This document shows, one piece after another, positions 42,027 through 49,882 of a stretch of 64,000 nucleotides of DNA. Numbering within the stretch: the first letter of the stretch is position 1; each line of letters starts with the position of its first letter. The notes beneath the pieces were generated by a model. It did no database searches. It was not told the origin of the DNA and was given only the letters and a program-made list of their open reading frames with translations. The stretch comes from Brevundimonas sp. M20. Its GTDB lineage: Bacteria; Pseudomonadota; Alphaproteobacteria; Caulobacterales; Caulobacteraceae. The stretch lies in contig NZ_CP041243.1 of NCBI RefSeq assembly GCF_006547065.1, forward strand, positions 744,001-808,000. The letters are read 5' to 3'. Position numbers and translations under genes: made by a program.

Positions 42027-42482
42027 ATGGACCATTTCCGCCTGAGAAAATATCGCGGCCCCAAGGTGTGGGCCAAGGTGCGCGAGGCCTATGAGGCCGG
42101 CGAGAGCGGGCCGTCGTGTACGCGACGGTTCGATGTCGGCCTGGCCAATCTGAGGAAGAAGGCGAGACTGGAGGGCTGGACACGCCGCCATCAGGCCGAG
42201 CGCGCGGACCGTGAACTGCCGCGGGAGGACGCGACGGTCGTTGCGCCGGAGGTGAACCCGGAAGAGCCGATAGATCGCCCGACCGCGCTGAACGCCTGCC
42301 TCGACCATGCGGCCAGGGCGATGGCGCGCGGGGACGGGCAAAAGGCGCTGGCCGCGATCAAGGCGGCTCTGGCCTTCACCGAAGTGACCCGCAAGCTGGA
42401 TGGGACGGAGGACCTGTTCGCCATGGAGCCGGGACGGCAGCGGGCGCTGGCCTTCCTGCGGTCGCAGGGGGTGTTGGAGTAG
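42027..42482 (+). CDS. HTH-like protein, unknown function
   Basis: A 151-residue basic, helical protein beginning FRLRKYRGPKVWAKVREAYE at ATG 42027. Residues 10-55 (VREAYEAGESGPSCTRRFDV followed by LRKKARLEGWTRR) look like a helix-turn-helix of the kind in phage terminase small subunits or transposon-associated proteins. The C-terminal half is Ala-rich helices (LDHAARAMARGDGQKALAAI). No integrase or phage gene is adjacent. DNA binding is inference. Confidence 0.6.
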   Translation: MDHFRLRKYRGPKVWAKVREAYEAGESGPSCTRRFDVGLANLRKKARLEGWTRRHQAERADRELPREDATVVAPEVNPEEPIDRPTALNACLDHAARAMARGDGQKALAAIKAALAFTEVTRKLDGTEDLFAMEPGRQRALAFLRSQGVLE

Positions 42483-42606
42483 GCGGCTATCCGCGGCAAG
42501 CGCGCTGGCGGCTGGAGTAGCGACTGCTCGGCAGGCGGACGGTAGCCGGGCGCCCCCGGCTGGCGCCCTCGCCCGAGGTCCAGGCCCGCGGCGCGCGACC
42601 GGGACG

Positions 42607-42876
42607 ATGCGGCTGGAGAAACACCGGGGCGAACGCGCCTTCCGCATGGCCCGGGACCTGCCGAGCGACACCGGCTACGACCTGGCTGACAGCCGGGCGC
42701 TGAAGGCCCTGCGCCGGCGTGCCCGGGGGTTAGGCCCGGAGCAGGCCCAGCGGGATTTTCTACGCGGCGTGCGGGGAGGGTGGGCGAGACGGTACTGGGA
42801 CGGGGAGGGCGCGCTGTTGCCGCCGGAGCCGGGGGAGGAGCCGAGCGACAGGGTGTGGCGACAGCATGAGTGGTGA
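42607..42876 (+). CDS. Small charged protein, unknown function
   Basis: An 89-residue frame from ATG 42607 reads RLEKHRGERAFRMARDLPSD, then ALKALRRRARGLGPEQAQRD and WARRYWDGEGALLPP. It is rich in Arg and acidic residues and predicted helical. It follows the HTH-like gene by 124 bases on the same strand. The Shine-Dalgarno is weak and no family is recognised, so it may not be real. Confidence 0.4.
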   Translation: MRLEKHRGERAFRMARDLPSDTGYDLADSRALKALRRRARGLGPEQAQRDFLRGVRGGWARRYWDGEGALLPPEPGEEPSDRVWRQHEW

Positions 42877-42948
42877 GGAGGCTAACTGCGGACATTTGCT
42901 TTCGACCGAAGGCTTGGCATTCGATTCTGGCGACTGAAGGAATTCTTG

Positions 42949-43137
42949 GTGCTCCAGCGCCATCCAGTGCGACGGCTTCGCGCTGATCAGCTCGGTGTGC
43001 CTGTGGGGCTGGTCGTGGTGGCCTTGTTCGGCATCATAAAGGGCGTCCGTGTCGCCGGACCGGGCGGCATGACGGTCGAGATGACCACCATCGCGACGAT
43101 CCCGATGTCGATCCCCGGTCGACACGGACGTCCGTAA
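42949..43137 (+). CDS. Possible small membrane protein
   Basis: A 62-residue frame starting at GTG 42949, seven bases after GAAGGA; the preceding TTG is also possible. It has one hydrophobic helix (LGVPVGLVVVALFGIIKGV) and a Met/Thr-rich tail. The stop is ten bases before a strong terminator, which supports a real transcript unit. The family is unknown. Confidence 0.42.
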   Translation: MLQRHPVRRLRADQLGVPVGLVVVALFGIIKGVRVAGPGGMTVEMTTIATIPMSIPGRHGRP

Positions 43138-43147
43138 ACTTACCTCC

Positions 43148-43179
43148 AAAGCCCCAGCATCACTGCTGGGGCTTTTTCG
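43148..43179 (+). terminator. Rho-independent terminator
   Basis: AAAGCCCCAGCA (43148-43159) pairs perfectly over 12 bp with TGCTGGGGCTTT (43164-43175) around TCAC and is followed by TTCGG. The T-run orientation fits transcription from the left. It also lies 25 bases beyond the stop of the 33-residue minus-strand ORF. Confidence 0.8.
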
Positions 43180-43200
43180 GTTTAAGACCTCAAGGTCAGT

Positions 43201-43302
43201 TTAGACCAGCCACACCGCAGCAAGGAACTTGCCACGGAAGATGACTTTGACGTTGTCGTTCGGAATGAACTCGGCGCCATTGAGGTTAATGATCTGAAAC
43301 AT
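43201..43302 (-). CDS. 33-residue microprotein candidate
   Basis: On the minus strand, ATG at 43302 follows an excellent Shine-Dalgarno (GAGGAGAAATCTG). The frame encodes 33 residues: MFQIINLNGAEFIPNDNVKV followed by IFRGKFLAAVWLV and TAA. The pattern of alternating polar and hydrophobic residues suggests a small beta structure with a hydrophobic end. The upstream 43303-43400 is locally AT-rich, as a promoter region would be. The function is unknown. Confidence 0.55.
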   Translation of the reverse strand: MFQIINLNGAEFIPNDNVKVIFRGKFLAAVWLV

Positions 43303-43529
43303 CAGATTTCTCCTCGGGCTGAATGCCCATCACTATTTAGCCCAAGGGGCCTTGAGTTCGCGATATTAAATTTGGGCGACGAGAAGTATTATTCGCCCCA
43401 GTGACGATGCCGCCGGCGGCGGCGCGATCGCCTTTCAAAGATCGCCGGGGGCGGCTTGTCGGAAGCGTATGGCGAATGATCCGGCCTTCGATGATGTCTT
43501 GGCCCCGATCGGTCGCCTAGCCCCCGACC

Positions 43530-43787
43530 GTGTCGCCCTTGCACCTGTGGCGACAGAACCAAGACAAGCTGGCCGCCCCACTCCGCGACCTAACGGCGGA
43601 AATCGAGGACGTTGCACGTACGCGGAACCTGATCGCCTACGGCCTTTTCAGCGCGTGCTCCCAGCCCGAGGCGTCTTTGACGTGTCGCGATCCTGTCGGC
43701 GCCGAAGTGACGATCTCGCTGGCCGAACTTGCTGAGGTCGCAGAACGGCTCGACGCGGTCCGCCTACGGCTACACCATCTGACCTGA
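43530..43787 (+). CDS. Possible C-terminal fragment of a larger unknown protein
   Basis: An 85-residue frame from GTG 43530 reads LWRQNQDKLAAPLRDLTAEI, then EDVARTRNLIAYGLFSACSQ and ISLAELAEVAERLDAVRLRL. It looks well conserved and helical; RTRNLIAYG resembles the RxxxxH region of HEPN-like domains with Tyr in place of His. An in-frame TAG sits 12 bases upstream, so an original N-terminus may have been lost. No function can be given. Confidence 0.45.
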   Translation: MSPLHLWRQNQDKLAAPLRDLTAEIEDVARTRNLIAYGLFSACSQPEASLTCRDPVGAEVTISLAELAEVAERLDAVRLRLHHLT

Positions 43788-43796
43788 GGTACCCCA

Positions 43797-44162
43797 CTAA
43801 CCCCGGTGCGGGCTCTGGACCGCGACCAGCTTCCGATCGGCTGCCGAGCAGGTCACCAGCACCGAGCCGTCGGCGGTGTTGAACCGCACGATCCGGGTTC
43901 CGGTCGTCTCGACGATGTTCGTCGGCGGCACGCCGAAATCGGTCGCCATCTCCTGGATCGTGCGCAAGCAGGTCTGGAAGTCCATCGACCGCGTCATCGT
44001 CGGCAGGCCGTCGCTACTGATGCCGGTGGTGACCTCGGGCTCCATCGTCGGCTGCTGGAGTGACCGGCTTTCGCGCGTGTCTCGTTCGACCTGGTTCTCG
44101 CCGCAGGCGGTCAGTAGCAGGGCGCCGGCGGCGATGGCGGGCCAGGGAAGCAATCGCGTCAT
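43797..44162 (-). CDS. Small lipoprotein, unknown function
   Basis: A 121-residue lipoprotein: signal MTRLLPWPAIAAGALLLTAC (lipobox LTAC), a polar linker, then a compact domain (SMDFQTCLRTIQEMATDFGV, GTRIVRFNTADGSVLVTCSA) with two Cys that could form a disulfide. It is the last gene of a lipoprotein operon. Its ATG overlaps the stop of the preceding frame by one base (TGATG). Confidence 0.72.
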   Translation of the reverse strand: MTRLLPWPAIAAGALLLTACGENQVERDTRESRSLQQPTMEPEVTTGISSDGLPTMTRSMDFQTCLRTIQEMATDFGVPPTNIVETTGTRIVRFNTADGSVLVTCSAADRKLVAVQSPHRG

Positions 44163-44713
44163 CACAAGTTCCCCGTGTCGAAGGTCTGCGCGGGCGGCGG
44201 CTCGCGATAGGTGAAGAAGTCGAGTTCGCCTTCGGTGACGTCGCTCTGCGAGTGACGGCGCAGGGTCATGTGCCCCTCGGCAAAGCACCACTCGACCTCA
44301 TCGCCAGCGAAGGTCGCGCCGAACGCGTTTTGAAGCTGCTTGCTATCCCGACGGCATGGCTCGCCGTAAACGCCGATCAGGGCTTGGGCCATCTCGTCGA
44401 AAGCGCGCGGCGTTATCTTCACGCTGAATCAGTCGAACTTGCCGTCTGTGAAGATGACCATGGATCGGCCCGCACCGACACCAGCGACGCTGTACTTGGT
44501 GAAGTCACAGCTTCCGCTGTCCGAACACCGGGTCACAGTCTCGGCTGCGCGCGCCTCTGCGATCGTCGTCACGTCAGGCTTCAGCCCCCTGAACTCGAAC
44601 GATGGAAGCGGAACCGGCGGGGCCTCGACCTGGGGGGCTTCCCGCTGAGGTTCCGCCGGGTTCGAACACGCTACAAGCGCTCCGATCATGGACAGCAAGA
44701 GCAACCTACGCAT
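44162..44713 (-). pseudogene. Lipoprotein gene split by an in-frame TGA
   Basis: The first half (44713 to 44429) has a lipoprotein signal (RRLLLLSMIGALVACS), a Pro-rich linker and a domain ending SMVIFTDGKFD, then TGA at 44431-44429. The same frame continues without interruption as FSVKITPRAFDEMAQALIGV, YGEPCRRDSKQLQNAFGATF and VEWCFAEGHMTLRRHSQ to a stop at 44162. The strand order (GxFD then FSVKITP) is what one continuous domain would show, so the TGA probably arose from CGA or TGG. The second half could restart at GTG 44422. Together they would encode 183 codons including both stops. Confidence 0.68.
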
Positions 44714-45077
44714 CGCGGCAGACCTTCAGCGCTGCGTTTGCAGCCCGGTCAGCGGCTTCTCTCTCGGCGCTCTTGCTGACGGATGTCGCGGCCTTCGCGG
44801 CGGCACGGGCGTAGTCCGCGCACGGCCCAACTTGCAAATCGGCTGCGGCTGATCCGCAGGTCTCGGCGAGATCACGGGCTACGTCGGGGGTCGGATCGGT
44901 CAGGAAGCCGTAGTGAAGCGCGAAGCAGGGAACGACGCGGGCCGGCAGGCCAAGGTCAGTGACTGGGGTTTCGCCAAGCGTCAGGACTTCGTCATTCGGC
45001 TTCTCAGCCATGGGCGTGGCCTGCCCGCAGGCCGAAAGCGCCAAGGCAGCGACGATCGGTAGAGCCAAGCGCAACAC
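44706..45077 (-). CDS. Small lipoprotein, unknown function
   Basis: A 123-residue lipoprotein that opens the operon: signal LRLALPIVAALALSAC (lipobox LSAC), a DLGLPARVVPCFALHYGFLT segment, and an Ala-rich helical C-terminus (YARAAAKAATSVSKSAERE) with paired Cys. It starts with GTG (or the adjacent TTG) directly behind GGGGAGGTT. Its stop overlaps the next start by eight bases. Confidence 0.68.
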   Translation of the reverse strand: MLRLALPIVAALALSACGQATPMAEKPNDEVLTLGETPVTDLGLPARVVPCFALHYGFLTDPTPDVARDLAETCGSAAADLQVGPCADYARAAAKAATSVSKSAEREAADRAANAALKVCRDA

Positions 45078-45525
45078 AACCTCCCCGGTGATCTGTCCTC
45101 ATCTCCCGGTTCGGTGGTCAGGGTCAACGGTGAAGGTCATCGAGTGTGATCAGCCAGCTTCGCCGCCCACTAATAATGGGGTTCGCCCCGTGCATCCGAA
45201 ACTCAACGGTGCGGTGGTTGACCGGAGGTGCGGTCGCCGGAGCCGTGGTTGGCGGAGGTGAAACCGGGCAGGTTGTCGATCAAGAAGACGATCCGCTCGG
45301 CGTCCAGTGGGTCTGGTCGATATGCAAAGCGGTGCAGGCCTCGGTCAGCTGGGCGTTGCCCTGTTTCCCGGTGTGGCGGACGTGGTTGAAGGCGCCGGCG
45401 GGATGGCGCCGAAGACGGCGCCGGACTCCGTCACCGGGTTGCAGGAGACCCGGGCGCGGTTGCGGCGGGGGTCCGAGAGCACCCCTGAAGCGTCAGCCGC
45501 GAGGGCCTGCCCTAACCCGCCCGGA
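45078..45525. other. 448-base stretch without a supportable gene
   Basis: No convincing coding frame is present on either strand. One frame contains a glycine-zipper-like piece (GGAVAGAVVGGGETGQVVDQ, near 45220-45285) without a start, signal or continuation, which may be debris of a small membrane protein. The rest is open only through GC bias. It separates the lipoprotein operon from the DUF1428 gene. Confidence 0.5.
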
Positions 45526-45885
45526 TCAGACTTCGCTCAGGAGGTCGAAGCCGCCGTAGATCATGCGCTTGCCGTCAAACGGCGGCGCGACGTCGGCCAT
45601 GCGCTCATCCTGCATGAGGGCCTCCCAGCCGGCGTCGCGCGTCGCCCTGTCGGGCCAGGTGATCCAGCCGACCGCGACGGTCTCTCCCTCCTGAAGCGCG
45701 ACGGCGCGGCGGAAGTCGGTCAGCTTGCCCTCGGGCACATCCGCGCCCCAGGTCTCGGTGACGGATACGGCGCCGTGCGCCTTGAACAGGGCTGTCGTGA
45801 GGGTCGAGTGCTCCAGATAGGCCGCCTTGTCAGCGGTCCGGACGGGGATCACGGTGATGTCGATGAAGGCCATGGGGTTCTCCAT
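45526..45885 (-). CDS. DUF1428 family protein
   Basis: A 119-residue cytosolic protein of the DUF1428 (YbaA-like, dimeric alpha-beta barrel) family: FIDITVIPVRTADKAAYLEH, VTETWGADVPEGKLTDFRRA, WITWPDRATRDAGWEALMQD and a final FDGKRMIYGGFDLL. A shorter start at ATG 45873 is equally possible. The function is unknown; the fold is shared with antibiotic-monooxygenase-like proteins. Confidence 0.9.
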   Translation of the reverse strand: MENPMAFIDITVIPVRTADKAAYLEHSTLTTALFKAHGAVSVTETWGADVPEGKLTDFRRAVALQEGETVAVGWITWPDRATRDAGWEALMQDERMADVAPPFDGKRMIYGGFDLLSEV

Positions 45886-45993
45886 TCAGGTCCGCGCCGG
45901 TGTCGGCGACCTGACCCTAACGCGTGACGCTACGGATCGACAGCCGGCGTAACGCGGGTCATCCTGCCGTTAACCGTCGCGGGGACCGTCGCC

Positions 45994-46527
45994 ATGATCA
46001 GCCTGGCCCATCTGAAGAACCGTCTGGGGCAGTACGCCGCCCTGTGGATCGGGGCCTTCCTGCTGTCCGGGGTGGGGATCTGGCTGGTGGCGGTGTTCGT
46101 CGATCTGATCGACGCGACGGACCTGATCCTGCCGGCGGCCCTGATCGGTACGGCGCTGATCCTCGGCGTCGGCGTGATCGCCAGCCTTCTGTCGCGCGAG
46201 ACGGTCGGGACGAAGCTGGCGGTGCTGGTGCTGGCGGCCCTTCTGGTGCTGCCCCTGCTGTGGGCGCCGATGTCGGCGGCGGTGGCCATCGCCTTCTTCG
46301 CGGATCGCTCCATCGAGTATTCGCAGGCCTATGCCGCCTTCCAGATCGGGGTGGCGCGGCTGCTGTTCCCGCTGAGTCAGGCGATCGGGGACGGTGATCT
46401 GTTCGGCTGGGTGTGGAGCGCCTTCCAGTGGGTGTCGACCGTGGTGGGCTTCCTGGCGGCCCTGACCAAGATCTGGCCCGCGGTGCGTCGCTTGCTGGGG
46501 CCGGAGCCCAAGGCGGAAGAGAGCTAG
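45994..46527 (+). CDS. Multi-helix membrane protein, unknown function
   Basis: A 177-residue protein with about four membrane helices: LWIGAFLLSGVGIWLVAVFV, LILPAALIGTALILGVGVIA, LAVLVLAALLVLPLLWAPM and a C-terminal VSTVVGFLAALTKIWPAV. A short acidic-basic tail ends the protein. ATG 45994 is the first good start. I do not recognise a family. It converges on the small flagellar-rod-like gene. Confidence 0.62.
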   Translation: MISLAHLKNRLGQYAALWIGAFLLSGVGIWLVAVFVDLIDATDLILPAALIGTALILGVGVIASLLSRETVGTKLAVLVLAALLVLPLLWAPMSAAVAIAFFADRSIEYSQAYAAFQIGVARLLFPLSQAIGDGDLFGWVWSAFQWVSTVVGFLAALTKIWPAVRRLLGPEPKAEES

Positions 46528-46531
46528 GCGC

Positions 46532-46741
46532 TCAGGCGAGGATGTCGAGCAGGCTGCCGTACATGGCGTCGGCGGTCTTGAGCACGGAGACATTGGCGCG
46601 GAAGGCGGTCTCGGCCTGAATACGCTCGACGCTTTCACCCGCCAGATCGGCGAGGGGCGCGCGGGCGGTGCGCTCGGCGCTGGCGGCGAAGCGGGCCGAG
46701 GCGTCGGCGATGCCCGAGGCGGCGATGGCGAAGGCTTGCAT
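46532..46741 (-). CDS. Mini flagellar rod/hook-like protein
   Basis: A 69-residue protein consisting only of the two ends of a flagellar rod protein. The N-terminus AFAIAASGIADASARFAASA resembles the N-terminal rod helix. The C-terminus VERIQAETAFRANVSVLKTA followed by DAMYGSLLDILA resembles the FlgC/FlgE/FlgG C-terminal helix. The variable middle domain is missing. No other flagellar gene is nearby. It may be a small structural relative, or a degenerate gene that kept both ends in frame. Confidence 0.62.
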   Translation of the reverse strand: MQAFAIAASGIADASARFAASAERTARAPLADLAGESVERIQAETAFRANVSVLKTADAMYGSLLDILA

Positions 46742-46846
46742 GGCAGGCTCCCGTGAAGCGGTCAGTGTCGCGCGCCGGCCTTACCGGGCGGCTGACAAGC
46801 ATGGTGAACGCTTGACCGCACGGCGTTCCGGGCGGAACCTGCTTGC

Positions 46847-47170
46847 ATGAACAGTCCACCCGCCCCCGGCGAACGCTATCAGTCGTTCAGCCAATTCTAT
46901 CCGTACTATATCCACGAGCACTCCAACCGGACGTGTCGACGGATCCACATCATCGGCTCGGCGCTGGTGATCGGGGTCGCGGTGCTGGCGCTGGTGACGC
47001 TGAACGCCTGGTGGCTGCTGGCCATGCCGGTGATCGGCTACGGCTTCGCCTGGGTGGGGCATTTCTTCTTCGAGAAGAACCGGCCGGCGACGTTCCAGTA
47101 CCCGCTGTGGAGCCTGATGGGCGACTGGCGGATGTTCTTCGAGACGATCAGCGGCAAGCGGAAGTTCTGA
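46847..47170 (+). CDS. DUF962/Mpo1-like membrane protein
   Basis: A 107-residue membrane protein: FSQFYPYYIHEHSNRTCRRI at the N-terminus, two hydrophobic segments (ALVIGVAVLALVTLNAWWLL and a following helix) and FAWVGHFFFEKNRPATFQYP with WSLMGDWRMF. The His residues of HEHSNRTCRRIH and WVGHFFFEKNRPA match the family of yeast Mpo1, an iron-dependent 2-hydroxy fatty acid dioxygenase. Activity here is inferred. A strong terminator follows. Confidence 0.88.
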   Translation: MNSPPAPGERYQSFSQFYPYYIHEHSNRTCRRIHIIGSALVIGVAVLALVTLNAWWLLAMPVIGYGFAWVGHFFFEKNRPATFQYPLWSLMGDWRMFFETISGKRKF

Positions 47171-47183
47171 AGGCCAGAAAAAA

Positions 47184-47212
47184 CCCCGGCTCGCGAGAGC
47201 CGGGGCTTTTTT
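47184..47212. terminator. Terminator between convergent genes
   Basis: CCCCGGCTC (47184-47192) pairs with GAGCCGGGG (47197-47205) around GCGA. A-runs precede and CTTTTTTG follows, so it can act on both strands: for the DUF962 gene and for the 3D-domain gene. Confidence 0.88.
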
Positions 47213-47233
47213 GTTTGGGGCGCCGGGGCGGGC

Positions 47234-47860
47234 TTAGTTCGATGCGCCCGTTGCGCGCGGGGAGGCGGCGGCCATCAGGGGCGCGTTGCGGCTGGGGGTG
47301 TCGTCCCAGTCCGGCGGGCAGCCTTCAAAGCGACCGGCGTCGGCGATGGTCAGGGTGCGCATGTTCAGGCGCATGGCCGGCTGCATCGACCCGCGGCCGT
47401 GACCGGTGAACAGGTCGACCTTCTGGCCCTTGATCGCGCCGCCGGTGTCCGAGGCGTACCAGTAGCCGTCGTGAAGGGTGCCGTCGGCCAGACGCAGGCC
47501 GACCGTTTCGCGGATGAACAGGACGCTGCGGCGCGGAATGTAGCGGGGGTCAACAGCGACGGTGCGCATGGCGACCGGACGGCAGCCGAGGCTGTCGTTG
47601 CCCGTCGCGCCGCCGCCGCCTGCGTGATAGAGGCGCGCCGATGCGTTCCAGCGGGCGTCGCCGTCCATCAGGGCCTGTTGTTCGGAGGTCAGTTCGACCG
47701 CCATGCCGTCGTTGGAACCTTCATTCGTCGGGGCGGTTTCCTCAGCACCCCACGACTGCGCGGCAGCCGCTTCGTAGGTGACCGGTTCACCGGTGACGTC
47801 CGCTTGGGCGGGGAAGGCCATCGCCCAGAAAAGGGCGAACGCGGCGGCAGTGCCGAACAT
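47234..47860 (-). CDS. Secreted 3D-domain protein
   Basis: A 208-residue exported protein. From ATG 47860 the N-terminus MFGTAAAFALFWAMAFPAQA is a clean signal peptide; longer frames to 48004 add an unlikely polar leader. The C-terminal 3D domain (double-psi barrel, as in MltA) carries LGCRPVAMRTVAVDPRYIPR and YWYASDTGGAIKGQKVDLFT followed by GHG, with the three Asp of the family name. A peptidoglycan-related role such as lytic transglycosylase is inferred from MltA; no separate MltA domain is present. Confidence 0.82.
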   Translation of the reverse strand: MFGTAAAFALFWAMAFPAQADVTGEPVTYEAAAAQSWGAEETAPTNEGSNDGMAVELTSEQQALMDGDARWNASARLYHAGGGGATGNDSLGCRPVAMRTVAVDPRYIPRRSVLFIRETVGLRLADGTLHDGYWYASDTGGAIKGQKVDLFTGHGRGSMQPAMRLNMRTLTIADAGRFEGCPPDWDDTPSRNAPLMAAASPRATGASN

Positions 47861-48079
47861 GAGCGGACTCGCGGAATCACCGGCCCCTGACGCGTCCGGC
47901 GAGGGGCTTTTCGTTTCCAATTGTGTCAAAAAACGGACCTGACAGATCAGCTGCGACCACCTGTCCGGATGATCGGTGGATAAGCAGGGCTTCTGCATGG
48001 TCAAGCGGAACCGTGCTTGGCTGATGCTGACAAGTCTGTAAGCTGTATTCGCAGATCAACAACTCTTTGCTGGATCGAG

Positions 48080-48664
48080 ATGCTTACTGTCTATGGCGAT
48101 ATTCGTTCGGGCAACTGTTTGAAGGTCAAGTGGTTGCTGGAATGGCTGGGCCGTGATTATCACTGGGTTGAAACTGATGTCACAACCGGTGTGACCCGAT
48201 CTCCACAGTTTTTGGCCCTGAACCCGGCTGGCCAGACGCCGACGATTGTATTTGATGACGGCAGACCGCTGGCGCAGTCGAACGCCATACTTGTCCACAT
48301 GGCGGAAGGGACGGCCCTGATCCCGATCGACCCGTTCGACCGGGCGAAGATGTTCGAGTGGCTGTTCTGGGAGCAGTACAGTCATGAACCCTGTATCGCC
48401 GTGGTGCGCTTCCAGCGCGCCATCGCCGGGCGCGCGGCCGGGGAGATTGATCCCCGCCTGATCGAAAAGGGCTACGCCGCGCTGGCGCGGATGGAGGCCG
48501 GTCTGGCCGGGCGCGACTGGCTGGTCGGGGAGGCGGTGTCCTTGGCCGATCTGGCGCTGGTCGCCTACACCCGGGTGGCGCATGAGGGCGATTTCGATCT
48601 GACGGCGTACCCCAATGTTCGGACCTGGGTCGGGAAGGTGGAGGCCGCGTTCGGCATCGCGTGA
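48080..48664 (+). CDS. Glutathione S-transferase family protein
   Basis: A 194-residue GST starting at ATG 48080 (GGATCGAG upstream). The N-terminal domain has LTVYGDIRSGNCLKVKWLLE with the catalytic Ser, NPAGQTPTIVFDDGRPLAQS with cis-Pro, and SNAILVHMAEGT. The helical C-terminal domain has DWLVGEAVSLADLALVAYTR. The GNCLKVKWLLEWL form is like the GstB/beta-class branch. The substrate is unknown. Confidence 0.9.
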   Translation: MLTVYGDIRSGNCLKVKWLLEWLGRDYHWVETDVTTGVTRSPQFLALNPAGQTPTIVFDDGRPLAQSNAILVHMAEGTALIPIDPFDRAKMFEWLFWEQYSHEPCIAVVRFQRAIAGRAAGEIDPRLIEKGYAALARMEAGLAGRDWLVGEAVSLADLALVAYTRVAHEGDFDLTAYPNVRTWVGKVEAAFGIA

Positions 48665-48736
48665 AAGCAAGACTCCGCTGGACCTTGCGGCGAGGCGCAT
48701 TTAACCCCTGAGCCTCCACAGCCCGGACACTGCCCC

Positions 48737-49765
48737 ATGAAGCGTTTCGCCCTCGCCGCCGCCGCCGTCTGCGTGGTGGCCGCCGTCGCCGTTCCCGCCG
48801 CCGTTCAGGCCTGGGGCAATACCGGACACCGGTTGATCGGCGTCGCCGCGATGCGGGGCCTGCCGGAGGAAATGCCCGCCTTCCTGCGCACGCCGGGCGC
48901 CGCGTCGGATGTGGGCGAACTGTCGCGCGAGCCGGACCGCTGGAAGGGCGCCGGTCAGCCGCACGACCGCGAGCGGGATACAGCCCACTTCGTCGATCTG
49001 GATGACAACGGCTTCGTCTTCAACGCCCGGGGGCCTTCGGTCGACAGCCTGCCGCGTCTGAAGTCGGAATACGATGCGGCCCTGATCGCCGCCGGTCTGG
49101 ACGTCGATGACGCCGGCTATCTCCCGTATGCGATCTGGGACGCCTACCAGAACCTGGTGCGGGACTTCGCCTACTGGCGCGTGCTGAACGCCCAGGAAGC
49201 GCGCGAAACCGACGAGATGAAAAAGGCCTGGTATCGGGTGGACCGCGAGCGCCGCGAGGCCCTGATCCTGCGCGACATGGGCGTGCTGGGCCACTACATC
49301 GGCGACGGCTCGCAGCCGCACCACACGACCATCCACTACAACGGTTGGGACCGGAACACCCCGAACCCGGAAGGCTTCACCACCTCGCGCCAGACCCACG
49401 GCCTGTTCGAGGGCGCCTTCACCGCCCGCGTCGCCCGTCTGGACGCCATCGAGGCGGCGATGGCCGCGCCGAAGCTGGACGGCTTCGACCTGCGCGCCCG
49501 GGTGCCCGCCTATCTGCGCGAGACCCTGTCGCAGGTGACGCCCTTCTATCGTCTGGAGAAGGCGGGCGGCTTCGCGGACGGCGACCGTCGCGGCGCCGAG
49601 TTCACCATCGCCCGTCTGGCGGCGGGGGCGTCGGAACTGCGGGACTTCTACATTCTGGCGTGGCGCGACTCGGCCGACGACAACATTGGCTGGCCCGCCG
49701 TGAAGGTGGCCGAGGTCGAGGCCGGGACGGCTGATCCCTGGCTGGCCATGCACGGCGAGGACTGA
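48737..49765 (+). CDS. S1/P1 family nuclease
   Basis: A 342-residue exported nuclease that would cleave single-stranded DNA and RNA. The signal peptide (FALAAAAVCVVAAVAVPAAV) ends at Ala just before W-G-N-T-G-H; the N-terminal Trp and GHR His are zinc ligands after cleavage. Other zinc-site elements are DTAHFVDLDD, MGVLGHYIGDGSQPHHTTIH and THGLFEG. In contrast to fungal enzymes there are few Cys. It may serve phosphate or nucleotide scavenging in the periplasm. Confidence 0.85.
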   Translation: MKRFALAAAAVCVVAAVAVPAAVQAWGNTGHRLIGVAAMRGLPEEMPAFLRTPGAASDVGELSREPDRWKGAGQPHDRERDTAHFVDLDDNGFVFNARGPSVDSLPRLKSEYDAALIAAGLDVDDAGYLPYAIWDAYQNLVRDFAYWRVLNAQEARETDEMKKAWYRVDRERREALILRDMGVLGHYIGDGSQPHHTTIHYNGWDRNTPNPEGFTTSRQTHGLFEGAFTARVARLDAIEAAMAAPKLDGFDLRARVPAYLRETLSQVTPFYRLEKAGGFADGDRRGAEFTIARLAAGASELRDFYILAWRDSADDNIGWPAVKVAEVEAGTADPWLAMHGED

Positions 49766-49882
49766 CCCCGGGTGGGTGAAGAGTGTTAGTGAGCAGGAGG
49801 TGAGCGAGATCGCACCGGTGGTCACGACAGCGGCTCACCCCTTCGCTCACTTGCACTTTTCATCTCTTCACCTGCGCTGCCC

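Noticed and set aside
43469..43735. An 88-codon frame overlapping the 43530 gene in another phase.
   Set aside because: Its composition becomes Arg/Pro shadow-like after about 30 codons, while the 43530 frame reads as a normal helical protein.
44429..44431. Programmed recoding (selenocysteine or readthrough) at the TGA in the lipoprotein gene.
   Set aside because: The position does not match a known selenoprotein Cys, and a simple nonsense mutation or sequencing error explains it.
41905..45525. A prophage or integrative element.
   Set aside because: The HTH-like protein alone is not enough; there is no integrase, capsid, terminase large subunit, tRNA target or flanking direct repeat.
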